Under the pieces are notes generated by a model that was given only the letters and a program-made list of their open reading frames with translations, searched no databases and was not told the DNA's origin. DNA of 64,000 nucleotides from Litorilituus lipolyticus (GTDB lineage Bacteria; Pseudomonadota; Gammaproteobacteria; Enterobacterales; Alteromonadaceae), in the NCBI RefSeq assembly GCF_006439335.1, contig NZ_SAWY01000021.1:1-64000 (forward strand), given 5' to 3'. Below are positions 34,712-45,338 of this stretch, piece by piece (position 1 is the stretch's first letter; the number at the start of each line of letters is the position of its first letter). The translations under genes and the position numbers were made by a program.

Positions 34712-36988
34712 ATGAACAAGTTCAACATAAAGAAAAGCTATATCGCGCTAGCTATAACATCAGCACTATCAGTCAATGTATCATATGCAGAAGAAGCTGC
34801 TGCAGAACAACAAGATTCAGGTTTAGAGCGAATAGAAGTTACTGCTCGTAAAACAGCTGAAAGCTTACAAAATGTACCTGTTGCGGTAACATCAATAGGT
34901 GCTGAGCAGTTAGCGCAAAATGGGGTGAGCGTTATGACTGAAGTTCAGCAATTCTCTCCAAATACCACACTTCAAAGTAGCCGTGGTACAAACTCAACAT
35001 TAACCGCATTTATTCGTGGTGTTGGCCAAGATGATCCATTATGGGGTTATGAACCTGGTGTAGGTATTTACGTAGATGACGTATATATTGCCCGTCCACA
35101 GGGCGCTGTTTTAGATATTGTCGATGTTGAACGAATCGAAGTTCTTCGAGGCCCTCAAGGCAGTTTATATGGTAAAAACACCATAGGTGGCGCAATTAAA
35201 TATGTTACTAAGAAAATGTCTGGTGATATGGAATTTGACTTGGCTGCAACGTTTGGTAACTATGCCAGACAAGACTACAAAGTCGCTGCTAAGCTTCCTG
35301 TGATTGGCGATAAACTTTATTTTGGTTTTGCTTTAGCTAATTTAACTCGGGACGGCTTTGGTAAATTTTTAGAGTCTGATTTACCCAACCAAGACTTAGA
35401 AAACTATAACAAAGATGTATTTGCTGGCCGAGCAACCTTAGAGTTTACCCCGTCAGATGATTGGTTTTTCCGTTTTAATTACGACAAAACTATTGATGAT
35501 TCAAATGCTAAAGGTGGTTATCGTTTATTACCAAGTATCGTAACTGATGCACCTGTTCCTGACAGCGTATATGACTCTTACACGAGTATGCCGACATGGA
35601 ACAGTGTTGAATCTGAAGGCATGAGTTTAACTGCTGAATACTTTATTAATGATTTTTGGTCACTAAAATCAGTCACGGCAAGTAGAAGCAACTATTCAAG
35701 AACCAATATTGATTTTGATAACACTGCTGAACGTATTTTTGATGTACCTGCAATTTACGACGACGAGCAATTCACCCAAGAGTTTCAATTAAACTACGAT
35801 GGAGAAGATTTAACATTTGTTTCAGGCTTGTACTATTACGATGGCGAATCTTGTGGTCATTTCGATGCTATTTTAGAACATTTAGGCACATCTTTAAGTC
35901 TTCCAGGTTTAACTCGTGAAGTGACAGGTTGCAATAACAGTGAAAGTTATGCTGTTTATGCTCAAGGCTCATATAATGTTACCGACAAGCTGTCTTTCAC
36001 CTTAGGTGGTCGCTACACCCAAGAAGAAAAAGACGCCATTGTGAACAATGGTGTAGTTTACCAAACCGTATATCCTGAAGATGGTTGGGTACCTGGTTAT
36101 GAGCGTGGTGATGTTGCCTTCCCTGAAGTACTTAACGACAGTGAAGATTGGTCACGTTTTTCACCACGTGCAGGTGTCGAATATCAATACAGTGCTGACA
36201 TGATGTTCTTCGCAAGTTATTCTCAAGGTTTTAAATCTGGTACTTTTAACCCTAGAGCTAGTGGGCCTGAGCCAGCGGTAGATCCTGAAATTGTTGATTC
36301 ATTTGAAGTCGGTGTTAAAAGTGAGTGGAATAATAACTTACGTGTCAATGCCACAGTATTTTATTTAGTTCATCAAGATAGACAGTTTGTCACGGTTCTA
36401 CCTATTGAAGGTGGTGATGGTAGTGAACTAAGCCAGCGACTTGGTAATATTGGTCAATCAACAGCGACAGGTTTAGAGCTCGAAGTTAATTATGCCGCGA
36501 CTGATAGCCTTGATTTATTTGCAACTTTAGGTTTAATCGACTCATCGTTTGAAGAAGTTAACTCCTATGACAGTGATGGTAACCCAATAGATATAACCGA
36601 TGATTTTACTATTACTAATACTCCTAAAACTACGGCAAATATCGGCTTTACTTATGATATTGAAAGCTCAGTAGGCGGCTTTGTTGTTAATGGTAACTAC
36701 TATTACCGTAGTGAATATGACTTAAACGTAACCGATAATTTATTAACTCAAGATGGTTACGGTTTGCTTAACTTTGGTGTTAACTGGTATAGCAATGACG
36801 GTGATTGGACTGCAGCATTGCATTGGAAAAACATTACAGATGAAGAGTACTTAGTTGGTAATTACGCATTTTTAGGCGAACAAAATGATGACGGTAGTTA
36901 CAATCCAGGTCTTGGAGGCGATACAACCTTAATTGGCTACTATGGCGACCCTTCAACGGTTTCATTAACCATAGGTTATTCGTTCTAA
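34712..36988 (+). CDS. TonB-dependent outer-membrane receptor
   Basis: This is a 758-residue receptor with a signal peptide (cut after VSYA) and a TonB box-like ERIEVTARKTAESLQNVPVAV. The plug domain (about 45-155; VERIEVLRGPQGSLYGKNTIGG) is followed by a 22-strand barrel ending SLTIGYSF. GAGGG before ATG supports the start. It imports a large ligand, probably an oligosaccharide given the nearby glycosidase and symporter, though siderophore-type use cannot be excluded. A terminator follows. Confidence 0.94.
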   Translation: MNKFNIKKSYIALAITSALSVNVSYAEEAAAEQQDSGLERIEVTARKTAESLQNVPVAVTSIGAEQLAQNGVSVMTEVQQFSPNTTLQSSRGTNSTLTAFIRGVGQDDPLWGYEPGVGIYVDDVYIARPQGAVLDIVDVERIEVLRGPQGSLYGKNTIGGAIKYVTKKMSGDMEFDLAATFGNYARQDYKVAAKLPVIGDKLYFGFALANLTRDGFGKFLESDLPNQDLENYNKDVFAGRATLEFTPSDDWFFRFNYDKTIDDSNAKGGYRLLPSIVTDAPVPDSVYDSYTSMPTWNSVESEGMSLTAEYFINDFWSLKSVTASRSNYSRTNIDFDNTAERIFDVPAIYDDEQFTQEFQLNYDGEDLTFVSGLYYYDGESCGHFDAILEHLGTSLSLPGLTREVTGCNNSESYAVYAQGSYNVTDKLSFTLGGRYTQEEKDAIVNNGVVYQTVYPEDGWVPGYERGDVAFPEVLNDSEDWSRFSPRAGVEYQYSADMMFFASYSQGFKSGTFNPRASGPEPAVDPEIVDSFEVGVKSEWNNNLRVNATVFYLVHQDRQFVTVLPIEGGDGSELSQRLGNIGQSTATGLELEVNYAATDSLDLFATLGLIDSSFEEVNSYDSDGNPIDITDDFTITNTPKTTANIGFTYDIESSVGGFVVNGNYYYRSEYDLNVTDNLLTQDGYGLLNFGVNWYSNDGDWTAALHWKNITDEEYLVGNYAFLGEQNDDGSYNPGLGGDTTLIGYYGDPSTVSLTIGYSF

Positions 36989-37003
36989 ATACATTAGGCT
37001 GAG

Positions 37004-37033
37004 AAAAAGAGCTAGTTATTACCGGCTCTTTTT
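37004..37033 (+). terminator. Rho-independent terminator after the TonB receptor gene
   Basis: Arms AAAAAGAGC (37004-37012) and GCTCTTTTT (37025-37033) enclose a 12-nt loop and end in a T-run. Confidence 0.85.
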
Positions 37034-37129
37034 CCGATAATCAAACCAGATTATTTTGAATAAAACTTTTTTCGTGAAAGCTAAATTCGAAAAAATAATA
37101 TTAAGCTAAACATAAAAAGGTAAAAAGCT

Positions 37130-37804
37130 ATGAGTGAAGCAAAAGTTGTCATTGCTGATGATCATCCATTATTTAGAGCTGCATTAAAGCAAGCTGTTGG
37201 TCATTGTTTACCTTTTGCCAAAACAGCTGAAGCATCAAGTTTTGAGGAATTACTATACGTCATCGATGCTTCTCCTTCATTAGAAATTGTTTTTCTTGAT
37301 TTACATATGCCTGGCAATGATGGTTTTACGGGTTTGACGCAACTACAAAATAATCATCCTGATCTTATTGTGATTATGGTCTCTTCTGATGAAAATCCTG
37401 ACATTATGCAAAAAGCTATTCACTTTGGTGCTGCAGCTTTTATTCCTAAATCAGCTGATCTAACCACAATCTCAACAGCGGTAAACTGTGTGCTAGAAGG
37501 TGATTCTTGGTTACCAGAAGAAATGAACAATTTAGCCGATTCTGAGCAAGCAAAAGCACATAAGCAACTAGCCCAGCAATTAACAAAACTTACACCACAA
37601 CAATATACCGTATTAGCTTTAGTGGCTGATGGACAACTCAATAAACAAATAGCAGGTATTTTAGATATAAAAGAAAATACCGTGAAAAAACATGTCTCTG
37701 CAATATTATTGCAACTTGGTGTTAATAACCGTACTCAGGCAGGGTTAGCCTATCAACAACTCATGCTCGCACCGCAAACTACAAGTGAAGTGTTAGCAAG
37801 CTAA
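37130..37804 (+). CDS. NarL/LuxR-type response regulator, CrbR/ErdR-like
   Basis: This 224-residue protein has a receiver domain (about 5-120) with phospho-Asp57 in VFLDLHMPG and Lys in FIPKSADL. A LuxR-type helix-turn-helix (about 150-215) carries LTPQQYTVLALVADGQLNKQIAGIL and ENTVKKHVSAIL. Its sequence style and the nearby SSS-type hybrid kinase match CrbR/ErdR, which activates acetyl-CoA synthetase genes for acetate use in Vibrio and Pseudomonas (family knowledge). It converges on the next gene with only four bases between stops. Confidence 0.88.
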   Translation: MSEAKVVIADDHPLFRAALKQAVGHCLPFAKTAEASSFEELLYVIDASPSLEIVFLDLHMPGNDGFTGLTQLQNNHPDLIVIMVSSDENPDIMQKAIHFGAAAFIPKSADLTTISTAVNCVLEGDSWLPEEMNNLADSEQAKAHKQLAQQLTKLTPQQYTVLALVADGQLNKQIAGILDIKENTVKKHVSAILLQLGVNNRTQAGLAYQQLMLAPQTTSEVLAS

Positions 37805-37808
37805 ACCT

Positions 37809-40298
37809 TCAAGTTATGTACTTATCATTTAAAGCTGCCACAGGTAATGGTTTATCAAAATAATATCCTTGAATTAAATCACATTGATAAGAACGCAGTA
37901 AGTCAAACTGTTCTTTTGTCTCAACCCCCTCTGCTACTGTGGTTAAATCATAAAATTGCCCAATGGCAATAATTGTTTTCACTAAAGACTCGGTCTGATT
38001 ATTTACCAATACTTTATCGATAAAAGAGCGATCTATCTTGATTTCATTTAAGGGTAAATTACCTAAATAACGTAAAGACGAATAACCTGTACCAAAATCA
38101 TCTAATGACAGTTTTATACCCAGCGTGCGTAGCTCAATTAAAATAGGTTGTATCTTGTTTAAATCAGAGATGAGAATATTTTCAGTGATTTCTAAAGTGA
38201 TTAAACTAGCATCAAAATCTAATGAGGTGATAGTTTTCGATAAGTGGGGTAAAAATTCAGGCTCTATCAACTGTTTCGGTGATATATTAATAGATAATTG
38301 AATCGCAGAAATACTGTTATTATTGAACTGTTTAATATCGCTAATAGCTTGTTCAATAACAAAGCAACCTATTTCAAAGATCATGCCTATATCTTCTGCG
38401 GTTTGTATGAATTCATCCGGAGAAACTGGGCCAAGGGTTTTATTATTCCATCGAACTAAGGCTTCAACGCTCGCTATTTTACTCGTTTTCACGCAAATTT
38501 GTGGTTGATAATTTAGTGATAATTCTTTCTCAAGCAACGCAAGTCGCAACTCTGACTCAATTAAAAAGTCTCGTTTAACTTGCTCATCTATTTGCTGATT
38601 AAAGAATAAGGAACGGCCTTTTTGCAACGATTTAGATTTATAAAGTACGATATCGGCTTTACTGATAAGATCCTCGGCGACTGTACCATCACTCGGATAC
38701 ATTGCCACACCTACACTACACGTTGAATAAATAGATTTTCCTTGTATTACAAACTCTTGTTTGAATAAAGCTTGAATCGCTTTGACTTTTTGTTTTGCTT
38801 CTTCATTGCTTTGAATCAATGGAAAACAAAATATAAACTCATCACCACCAAAACGTGCAACACTATCATGCTGTGACAGTATTTTCGGGAATTTTTCACC
38901 GAGTACTGCTAATAAACTATCCCCTACAGAATGGCCATGTAGATCATTAATTTTTTTAAAATCATCTAAATCGACAAACATCAAAGCTAGCTGTAGGTTT
39001 GATTTATCACTCAGTGCTATACCTTGTTTTATTTGCTCATTTAACATCACTCTATTAGGGAGTTTCGTTAAGGAGTCGTGCAGTGCTTGATATTGAGACT
39101 CCACTCTAATTTTATTAAGTTCAGTAAAATCTGCATTGATTTTATCTTCATACAAAGTAAAGCGACGCGCTAAATACTTTGTTAAAAGCAGCGATAATAT
39201 AATGATAAATAAGGTAACTACAGAGCTTAACCCTAACAAGGTGTATAGCTCTTGTTTATGGTGTTCTTCAATCAGTTTTGAACGCTTTGCTAAATACTCT
39301 TGAGTTTCACTGATATAAAAGCCTGTACCAATGACCCACTGCCAATCAGCAAGTCCAACAACAAAACTAATTTTTTCTGCTGGCTTCCCAGTACTTGGCA
39401 TTAAGGGGCTAGTGTATCGTATATAACTTTCACCTTGTTGAGCTACTTTAATTATTCTTTGTAAGGTTTCGGTATTTTTAGCATTAGTGACTCGATCGAC
39501 GTTTGTATCTAGCAGCTCTTTATTATAATGAGCAAGAATTTTTCCTTGATAGTCCAGAAGGAAAATATAGCCATTTTCACCAAATCGAATATTTCTAATT
39601 CTTTTTATTAGTCTTTGTTTAATATCACTTTCAACATCAACAATATAATCTCCCGTGCCAATAAACCAATCATAAGGGGCGAAGTATTTGCCAAATCCTA
39701 TTTTTTCGTATTCCTTGGTTTTATCGTCAGGTTTTACAAACCACCAATGATAGAATGCCTCACCATGTTTTTTAGCAAGTCGACCTAAATCCCGCACAAT
39801 ATAATTGCCACGAATATCTTGAAGGTTTGCTTTTGAGGTGCCTTCCATGTGCGGTAGTATCGGGTGCATAATACTCGCACCAGCAGTACTATAGATGAAA
39901 AAATACCCCCGACCATCATTAAAACGAATGCTTCGTAATGCATCTGTTATTAATTTTCTTACCTCAGCTTCTGGCTTATTTTTATTGTTGTTGTAAATCG
40001 TTGTCGCAATAGCATGAGCTTGTTGGATCTGATTATTAATGGTCGTTTTTAGGGTATTAACAGTGCTATTTTTTTCATAAATAATTTGTTGAGTAATTTG
40101 TTTTACTTGGGTTTTAATGGATTCTTTTTCTGAATTAATAAAGTCTTGTTCAAGGGTATGAATATCTGAGGAAAGCTGAGCTTTGTTATAATTTACCACG
40201 ATAAAAATTGCTAATAGTGCAAATACAGTTATTAATACAGTAGGTATAACCCTAATGAGCCTTAATAACTTTTTATCATGAACCATTTGTATTTGCAT
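37809..40298 (-). CDS. Cache-domain diguanylate cyclase/phosphodiesterase (GGDEF-EAL)
   Basis: This is an 829-residue inner-membrane c-di-GMP enzyme. TM1 lies at about 12-35, two Cache-type sensor modules at about 90-330 (DGRGYFFIYSTAG...HPILPHMEG and GENGYIFLLDYQGKILAHYN), and TM2 at about 350-375. The GGDEF domain has an intact active site (RFGGDEF) and the EAL domain has VEALVRW, SINISP, EITEN, LDDFGTGYSSL, KIDRSFI and AEGVE. Both catalytic sites look intact. The Cache pair resembles those binding small carboxylates, which would fit the neighbouring acetate regulators (inference). It lies between the CrbR-like and CrbS-like genes. Confidence 0.93.
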   Translation of the reverse strand: MQIQMVHDKKLLRLIRVIPTVLITVFALLAIFIVVNYNKAQLSSDIHTLEQDFINSEKESIKTQVKQITQQIIYEKNSTVNTLKTTINNQIQQAHAIATTIYNNNKNKPEAEVRKLITDALRSIRFNDGRGYFFIYSTAGASIMHPILPHMEGTSKANLQDIRGNYIVRDLGRLAKKHGEAFYHWWFVKPDDKTKEYEKIGFGKYFAPYDWFIGTGDYIVDVESDIKQRLIKRIRNIRFGENGYIFLLDYQGKILAHYNKELLDTNVDRVTNAKNTETLQRIIKVAQQGESYIRYTSPLMPSTGKPAEKISFVVGLADWQWVIGTGFYISETQEYLAKRSKLIEEHHKQELYTLLGLSSVVTLFIIILSLLLTKYLARRFTLYEDKINADFTELNKIRVESQYQALHDSLTKLPNRVMLNEQIKQGIALSDKSNLQLALMFVDLDDFKKINDLHGHSVGDSLLAVLGEKFPKILSQHDSVARFGGDEFIFCFPLIQSNEEAKQKVKAIQALFKQEFVIQGKSIYSTCSVGVAMYPSDGTVAEDLISKADIVLYKSKSLQKGRSLFFNQQIDEQVKRDFLIESELRLALLEKELSLNYQPQICVKTSKIASVEALVRWNNKTLGPVSPDEFIQTAEDIGMIFEIGCFVIEQAISDIKQFNNNSISAIQLSINISPKQLIEPEFLPHLSKTITSLDFDASLITLEITENILISDLNKIQPILIELRTLGIKLSLDDFGTGYSSLRYLGNLPLNEIKIDRSFIDKVLVNNQTESLVKTIIAIGQFYDLTTVAEGVETKEQFDLLRSYQCDLIQGYYFDKPLPVAALNDKYIT

Positions 40299-40464
40299 TT
40301 ATCAACTCAATAATGGCCTAATTAACTTTAGTAAAATCCTCGACAGTCTATGAGATAAGCCCATCGAATAATAAGTTAAGCAGAGTATTCCTAAATTTAA
40401 CTAATGATATACGAAAAAAAGCGGGCTTACTTTGTATTTCCCTAATAATTAAAGGTTTATTGAT

Positions 40465-43400
40465 CTAACTCTCTAAAACTTGTCTCATTAACTTCTTCAA
40501 CGCTAATGCCTTAATGGGTTTACGCATAAAAAAGAAATTAGCTTTACTGGTGTGCTCTCTTACTTCTTCAGATGGATCTGCTGAACATATAATACATGGA
40601 GCATGCCACTGATTAGCTGCTAAGGTTTTTTGAACTAAATCGACACCATTTTTATCATGATCTAAATGGTAATCTGAAATGATTAAAGCTGGAATAAAAT
40701 CTCTAAAGCTGCCCTCAGTTGCTAAAGCCTTATTAAGGGAAGACTCATCTTTTGCCGTGAGTACATCACTGCCCCAATCTAATAACTGTGTTTTCATCGC
40801 CGTTAACATCAGCTCTTCATTATCAATCAATAGTATAGGTAAATGGGTAAATTCACTTTGTTGTTTGTGCTTAGCAAGCTGATTAGTTTGAGTAGTATTT
40901 TGTCCAAAGGACTGATGGACAATGACACGAGGCACAGAAATACTAAAACAAGCTCCCTTATGCTCTATTGATTGTAGCGAAATAGATGAGTCTAACAATT
41001 TTGCTATACGCTCTGAAATAGCCAAACCTAGCCCTAAACCTGAAGTTTCCTGTGCTTGAGTTAATCGTTCAAACTCTTTAAAAATAGTTTGCTGTTTATC
41101 TTTCGCAATACCTGGACCATTATCCCAAACCTGTATATCTACTTGCTCACCGCGGCGTTTCACCCCTAAAACAATTTTGCCTTGTTTGTTTTTCTGCGGG
41201 CAATAATTCAAGGCATTAGATAAAAAGTTTTGTATGACTCGCCTAAGCATTCGCTGATCGCTTTCAATAAAACATTCACTTTCAATATAACTGAAATCAA
41301 TATTAGCTTGCGCACATAATACGGAAAACTCTTTGCTTAATGGCGCCAGTAACTCCTTCACGGCAAAACTTCGCTTTTCAACTTTTTCGGTATTGGCATC
41401 GAGTCGAGAAATTTCAACTAAATCAGAAAGCAAGGTTTCTGCGGCACTAAGAGAGTTTTGAATGTTTGTTGCAAGCTCTTGCAGCTCTCCCCCTTGTACT
41501 TTCTTATTGAGCATATTGGTAAATAACGATAAAGCGTTGAATGGCTGCATTAAGTCATGACTTGCTGCGGCTAAAAATTTAGTTTTGCTGGTGTTAGCGG
41601 CTTCAGCCTCGGCTTTTGCTTGCGATAAAGCAATGGTTCTTTCCTGAACACGTTGTTCTAGACTCTCGTTAGCTTTTTGTAGTGTTTTTTCAGCTTCGAT
41701 ATGCGCTGTGATATCAGAAAAAGTACTAACAAAACCGCCACCAGGCATGGCTTGACCTCGTATTTCTATTACAATTCCACTGGGCATCAAACGCTGAAAA
41801 TAGTGACTATGCCCCGCCTGCATATGCGCAACTCGACGTGCTATTAAATGCGCTACCTGCTCTTCACTGCCTTGATGCTGTGCGCTAGCATTTCCCCTGC
41901 TATCACTGATAATGCCACGTTCAATATTAAATCGTATTAGTTCACTTATTGGCTTACCCGCCATAACTAAGTGCGACGGATAATCAAGTAATTCAATATA
42001 ACGTTGATTCCATGCTACCAAGCGCATATCAGCATCAATTACACTTATGCCTTGTTCTATATTCTCAACGCCCGCTTGTAAAAGCTCGCGATTAAACTCA
42101 AATAATTTACTGGCTTCATCAACAATATTTACCACATCTTCCAAAGGCATTGCTTGCTGCTTTGAAGCTGCTTTCATAACCATACGAGTTGAAGCAGAGC
42201 CAAGAACACTCGACAATTGCAAGCGTGTGTAATCAAGCAAACTCTCGCTTGCATCTTGTTCTTTCCTGCTTTTTTTCTTTATCGATTTATCTTGGCTAGC
42301 ATCGATTTTTAACAATTTGTCTGCCGCAGCTTTATTCACAAATCTTACGAGTAATTGGTATAAGTCCTTTTTGCTAAGCTGCTGCTCAAAATGACTATTT
42401 TGTTTGTTTATAAACAGCTCTGCTTGAAGCTTTTCACCTAAACTGCGATGAGAAACAAATGAAATAATAATTAAACAACAGGTATTAGCGAATAAACTAA
42501 CAAATAAGCCATGGCTTAATTCACCAAAAATATTAATACCAAACAATGCCGTAGGCTTTAACCAGCTGTGGTTAAATGGTCCATAAGTAAGCCATTCTGC
42601 ATTAGGCCACAATGCGGGTACTAGTAAGGTGTAAAACCAGAAAGCACTGCCGACTATCAAGCCCCACAATGCGGCTTTTTTAGTCGCTTTTCGCCAATAT
42701 AACGCACCAACAAGCAAGGGAAATAACTGAGCTAATAAAACGAACGAGAGCAAGCCTATGGCCGCTAAATGGCTTTGTTGATCGATAATACGCTCAAAGG
42801 CTAAAGCAAAAAGCAGCAGCAGCGCGATAGATATACGGCGAATATTAAGCAATAAACTGGGGACCGGCGTGTTAATCCGTGAAATAACTTGGTTATATTT
42901 AAGTAAAACAGGGTTAACGACCTCTGTTGCCACCATCGTACTTAACACAATAGTAGCAACGATGATCATACTCGTTGCCGCCGCCAAACCACCAATATAA
43001 GCCAAACCAGCTAACCAAGCTTGCTGATAAAATAACGGAATAGTAAGAACAAAAGTGTCTGCATCAACACTTCCACCAGGAAATAACACTTGCCCCGCTA
43101 AAGCAATAGGCAGTACAAACAGGTTAATTAAAATAAGGTAAAGCGGATAAAGCCAACGAGCCGTTTTTAATTCCGTTTCGTTATGGTTTTCAATCATCAA
43201 CATATGAAACTGCTGAGGTAAAATGAATACCGTAACAATACCGAGTATTGCTTGAGCTATAGCAAAGTAAGTTTGGTTATTAACCGGCTCAGGCTGTGAA
43301 TTTCTTGCGATATTTGCACCATGGTTTAGTAAGTCATGTAAACCATCGTACAAATAAAACGTCGCAAAAATACCAATTGCGGTCAGGGCAAATAATTTGA

Positions 43401-43992
43401 TGATTGAACTAAAAGCAATGGCTAAAACCAAGCCTTTATTTTGTTTATTAACGGCAACCTGCCTAGCACCAAATAAAATACTAAACACAATTAAAACAAA
43501 TGTTACCACGAACGTTGTGCTAATGCCGGACTGATAAGAACCAGTTAACAAATCAAAACTTTTACTAATTGCCCTTAGTTGTAATGCGATATAAGGAATC
43601 GTTCCCAGCAAGGCAACCAATGTGACACAAGCTGCAACATAAGGAGATCTGTCGTAACGACAAGCAATAAAGTCAGCAATTGAAGTTAGATTTAATTGTT
43701 TGGTAATGCGTAAAATTCGCAACAACATAGGCCATGCGATGACAAACGCCAATATAGTGCCAATATAAATAGGCGCGAGCCAAGCACCTGTTGCAGCAGC
43801 TTGGCCAACAGTACCATAAAATGCCCAAGACGAGCAGCTAACACCAATAGATAAACCATACACCCATGGGCGATTCAACCAACGACTCTGACTATGTTTT
43901 TGTCCCCAATAAGCAACACTGAAAAGTAAAAGCAAATAAGCTAAGGAAACAACAGAAATTAGCCAAGTATCTAGAGAAAGCCAAGCGAGCAA
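40465..43992 (-). CDS. SSS-type hybrid histidine kinase, CrbS/MxtR-like
   Basis: This is a 1175-residue inner-membrane sensor. The first 500 or so residues form about 13 helices of the sodium:solute symporter fold. A PAS domain follows (about 640-760; GISVIDADMRLVAWNQRY). The HisKA region has His812 in AAASHDLMQPFNALS, then an HATPase with DNGPGIAKD and GLGLGLAIS, and a C-terminal receiver with Asp1107 in LIISDYHLD. This domain order is that of CrbS/MxtR, which pair with NarL-type CrbR/ErdR in acetate control. The partner-like regulator is at 37130 on the other strand. Confidence 0.93.
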   Translation of the reverse strand: MLAWLSLDTWLISVVSLAYLLLLFSVAYWGQKHSQSRWLNRPWVYGLSIGVSCSSWAFYGTVGQAAATGAWLAPIYIGTILAFVIAWPMLLRILRITKQLNLTSIADFIACRYDRSPYVAACVTLVALLGTIPYIALQLRAISKSFDLLTGSYQSGISTTFVVTFVLIVFSILFGARQVAVNKQNKGLVLAIAFSSIIKLFALTAIGIFATFYLYDGLHDLLNHGANIARNSQPEPVNNQTYFAIAQAILGIVTVFILPQQFHMLMIENHNETELKTARWLYPLYLILINLFVLPIALAGQVLFPGGSVDADTFVLTIPLFYQQAWLAGLAYIGGLAAATSMIIVATIVLSTMVATEVVNPVLLKYNQVISRINTPVPSLLLNIRRISIALLLLFALAFERIIDQQSHLAAIGLLSFVLLAQLFPLLVGALYWRKATKKAALWGLIVGSAFWFYTLLVPALWPNAEWLTYGPFNHSWLKPTALFGINIFGELSHGLFVSLFANTCCLIIISFVSHRSLGEKLQAELFINKQNSHFEQQLSKKDLYQLLVRFVNKAAADKLLKIDASQDKSIKKKSRKEQDASESLLDYTRLQLSSVLGSASTRMVMKAASKQQAMPLEDVVNIVDEASKLFEFNRELLQAGVENIEQGISVIDADMRLVAWNQRYIELLDYPSHLVMAGKPISELIRFNIERGIISDSRGNASAQHQGSEEQVAHLIARRVAHMQAGHSHYFQRLMPSGIVIEIRGQAMPGGGFVSTFSDITAHIEAEKTLQKANESLEQRVQERTIALSQAKAEAEAANTSKTKFLAAASHDLMQPFNALSLFTNMLNKKVQGGELQELATNIQNSLSAAETLLSDLVEISRLDANTEKVEKRSFAVKELLAPLSKEFSVLCAQANIDFSYIESECFIESDQRMLRRVIQNFLSNALNYCPQKNKQGKIVLGVKRRGEQVDIQVWDNGPGIAKDKQQTIFKEFERLTQAQETSGLGLGLAISERIAKLLDSSISLQSIEHKGACFSISVPRVIVHQSFGQNTTQTNQLAKHKQQSEFTHLPILLIDNEELMLTAMKTQLLDWGSDVLTAKDESSLNKALATEGSFRDFIPALIISDYHLDHDKNGVDLVQKTLAANQWHAPCIICSADPSEEVREHTSKANFFFMRKPIKALALKKLMRQVLES

Positions 43993-44096
43993 CGATAAAT
44001 CCTCATGTTTTTAATTGAGCTTAACATAACAAGCAAAGGTTAGTACTGCACGAAGGTAGTACATCAAAACTTTTATCATTACGTTAAGGTTATTAC

Positions 44097-45338
44097 ATGT
44101 GTTATTTGGGTAAAAAGTTATCTATGAAGTTGAATAAAATACAAAATAAATATGTGGTTGCTGTACTTGTGTTCTTAAGTTACACCTTATTCGCTATGGC
44201 TTGGGTGGGTGGCACTGCCAGCATGAACCAAATTATGGCCGCGATGAATATTGATAGTTTAGCTTCTGCTAGCTTTATTAGTGGTGCAGTCACTTTAGCG
44301 AAAATAGTGGGCACTTTTGCCGCGGCTTGGGTGGCGTTAAAGTTCGGTGTGAAATACGCATTTTTGATTTCAGGACTCCTTATTTCTATCGGTTTATTAA
44401 CCCCGTTTGCTCCAAATTATGAGCTGTTATTGCTGAGTCGCTTTTTAATGGGTCTTGGCGGCGCATTAATGATTGTTTATTTCAACCCCATTGTTATGGC
44501 TTGGTTTGAGCCAGAAGAGCGCCCGACGATTAATGGTATTAATGCTGTATCCTTTAATGTGGGTACAGGGATTATCTTATGGCAAATGGGCGCATTCAAC
44601 ACTTTAACAGGAGGCTGGCAAAACAGCTTAGTACTGTTTTCATTAGCGAGCATAGTGTTGTGTGGCATTTGGTTGATGGTAGAAAATAAAGACAAAAAAG
44701 AAAGCACCGTAAACTCAGATACTACTGAAGAAGCATCAAATTATTCTTACATTGACGGATTAAAAGATAAATTCAATTGGCAATACGCCCTGACCTACTC
44801 AGGTATTTTAACTTTCTATATCTGTTTATTTACCTTCTACCCTAAAGCAGGCATTAGCCAAAGTGCGCTCGTTATTGGTTCAGGTATAATAGGAACTTTA
44901 GCGGGTATAGTGTTTAGTAAAAAAATAACCGCCAGATTACCGGTAATACGCTGGTCTGGACTTATCATAACCCTTACTGTGATAGGCCTGTCTTTTAGCA
45001 CCTCTGAACTAATACAAACTAGCTCGGCAATGTTGTTAGGGTTCTTTATCTTTTTCCCTATTACTGCACTGGTGACAATTCCACATGAACTCCCAAGTAT
45101 GACAGGTAAAAAAATCACCGTTATTTTCAGCTTATTTTATTCAATAAGTTATTTAGCTGGTACTTTAATCTTATGGGTTTTCGGTAAACTTGTGGACTTA
45201 AATCAAGGTGATTACACCTATTCATTTATCTTAATTAGCATTGTCAGCAGCACTTTTTTCTTTGGTAGCTTCTTTTTGCCTGAAACAAACCAACTTGAAA
45301 CGACGACAACTAAAGGAAGTGTGCCATGCGAGGAATAG
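44097..45338 (+). CDS. MFS transporter
   Basis: This 413-residue, 12-helix inner-membrane transporter has MFS motif A-like spacing and the segment LLLLSRFLMGLGGALMIVYF. The ATG at 44097 is kept because AAGG lies seven bases upstream; MKLNKIQNKY at 44124 is an alternative. Its last 13 bases overlap the start of the hydrolase gene, so the two form an operon. The substrate may be an ester or its hydrolysis product (inference from the partner). Confidence 0.88.
   Translation: MCYLGKKLSMKLNKIQNKYVVAVLVFLSYTLFAMAWVGGTASMNQIMAAMNIDSLASASFISGAVTLAKIVGTFAAAWVALKFGVKYAFLISGLLISIGLLTPFAPNYELLLLSRFLMGLGGALMIVYFNPIVMAWFEPEERPTINGINAVSFNVGTGIILWQMGAFNTLTGGWQNSLVLFSLASIVLCGIWLMVENKDKKESTVNSDTTEEASNYSYIDGLKDKFNWQYALTYSGILTFYICLFTFYPKAGISQSALVIGSGIIGTLAGIVFSKKITARLPVIRWSGLIITLTVIGLSFSTSELIQTSSAMLLGFFIFFPITALVTIPHELPSMTGKKITVIFSLFYSISYLAGTLILWVFGKLVDLNQGDYTYSFILISIVSSTFFFGSFFLPETNQLETTTTKGSVPCEE

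Noticed and set aside
44066..44090. Near-palindrome around AGTACTGCACGAAGGTAGTAC upstream of the MFS gene
   Set aside because: The arms are only five bases and the site is unrelated to other repeats in the window; too weak to call an operator.
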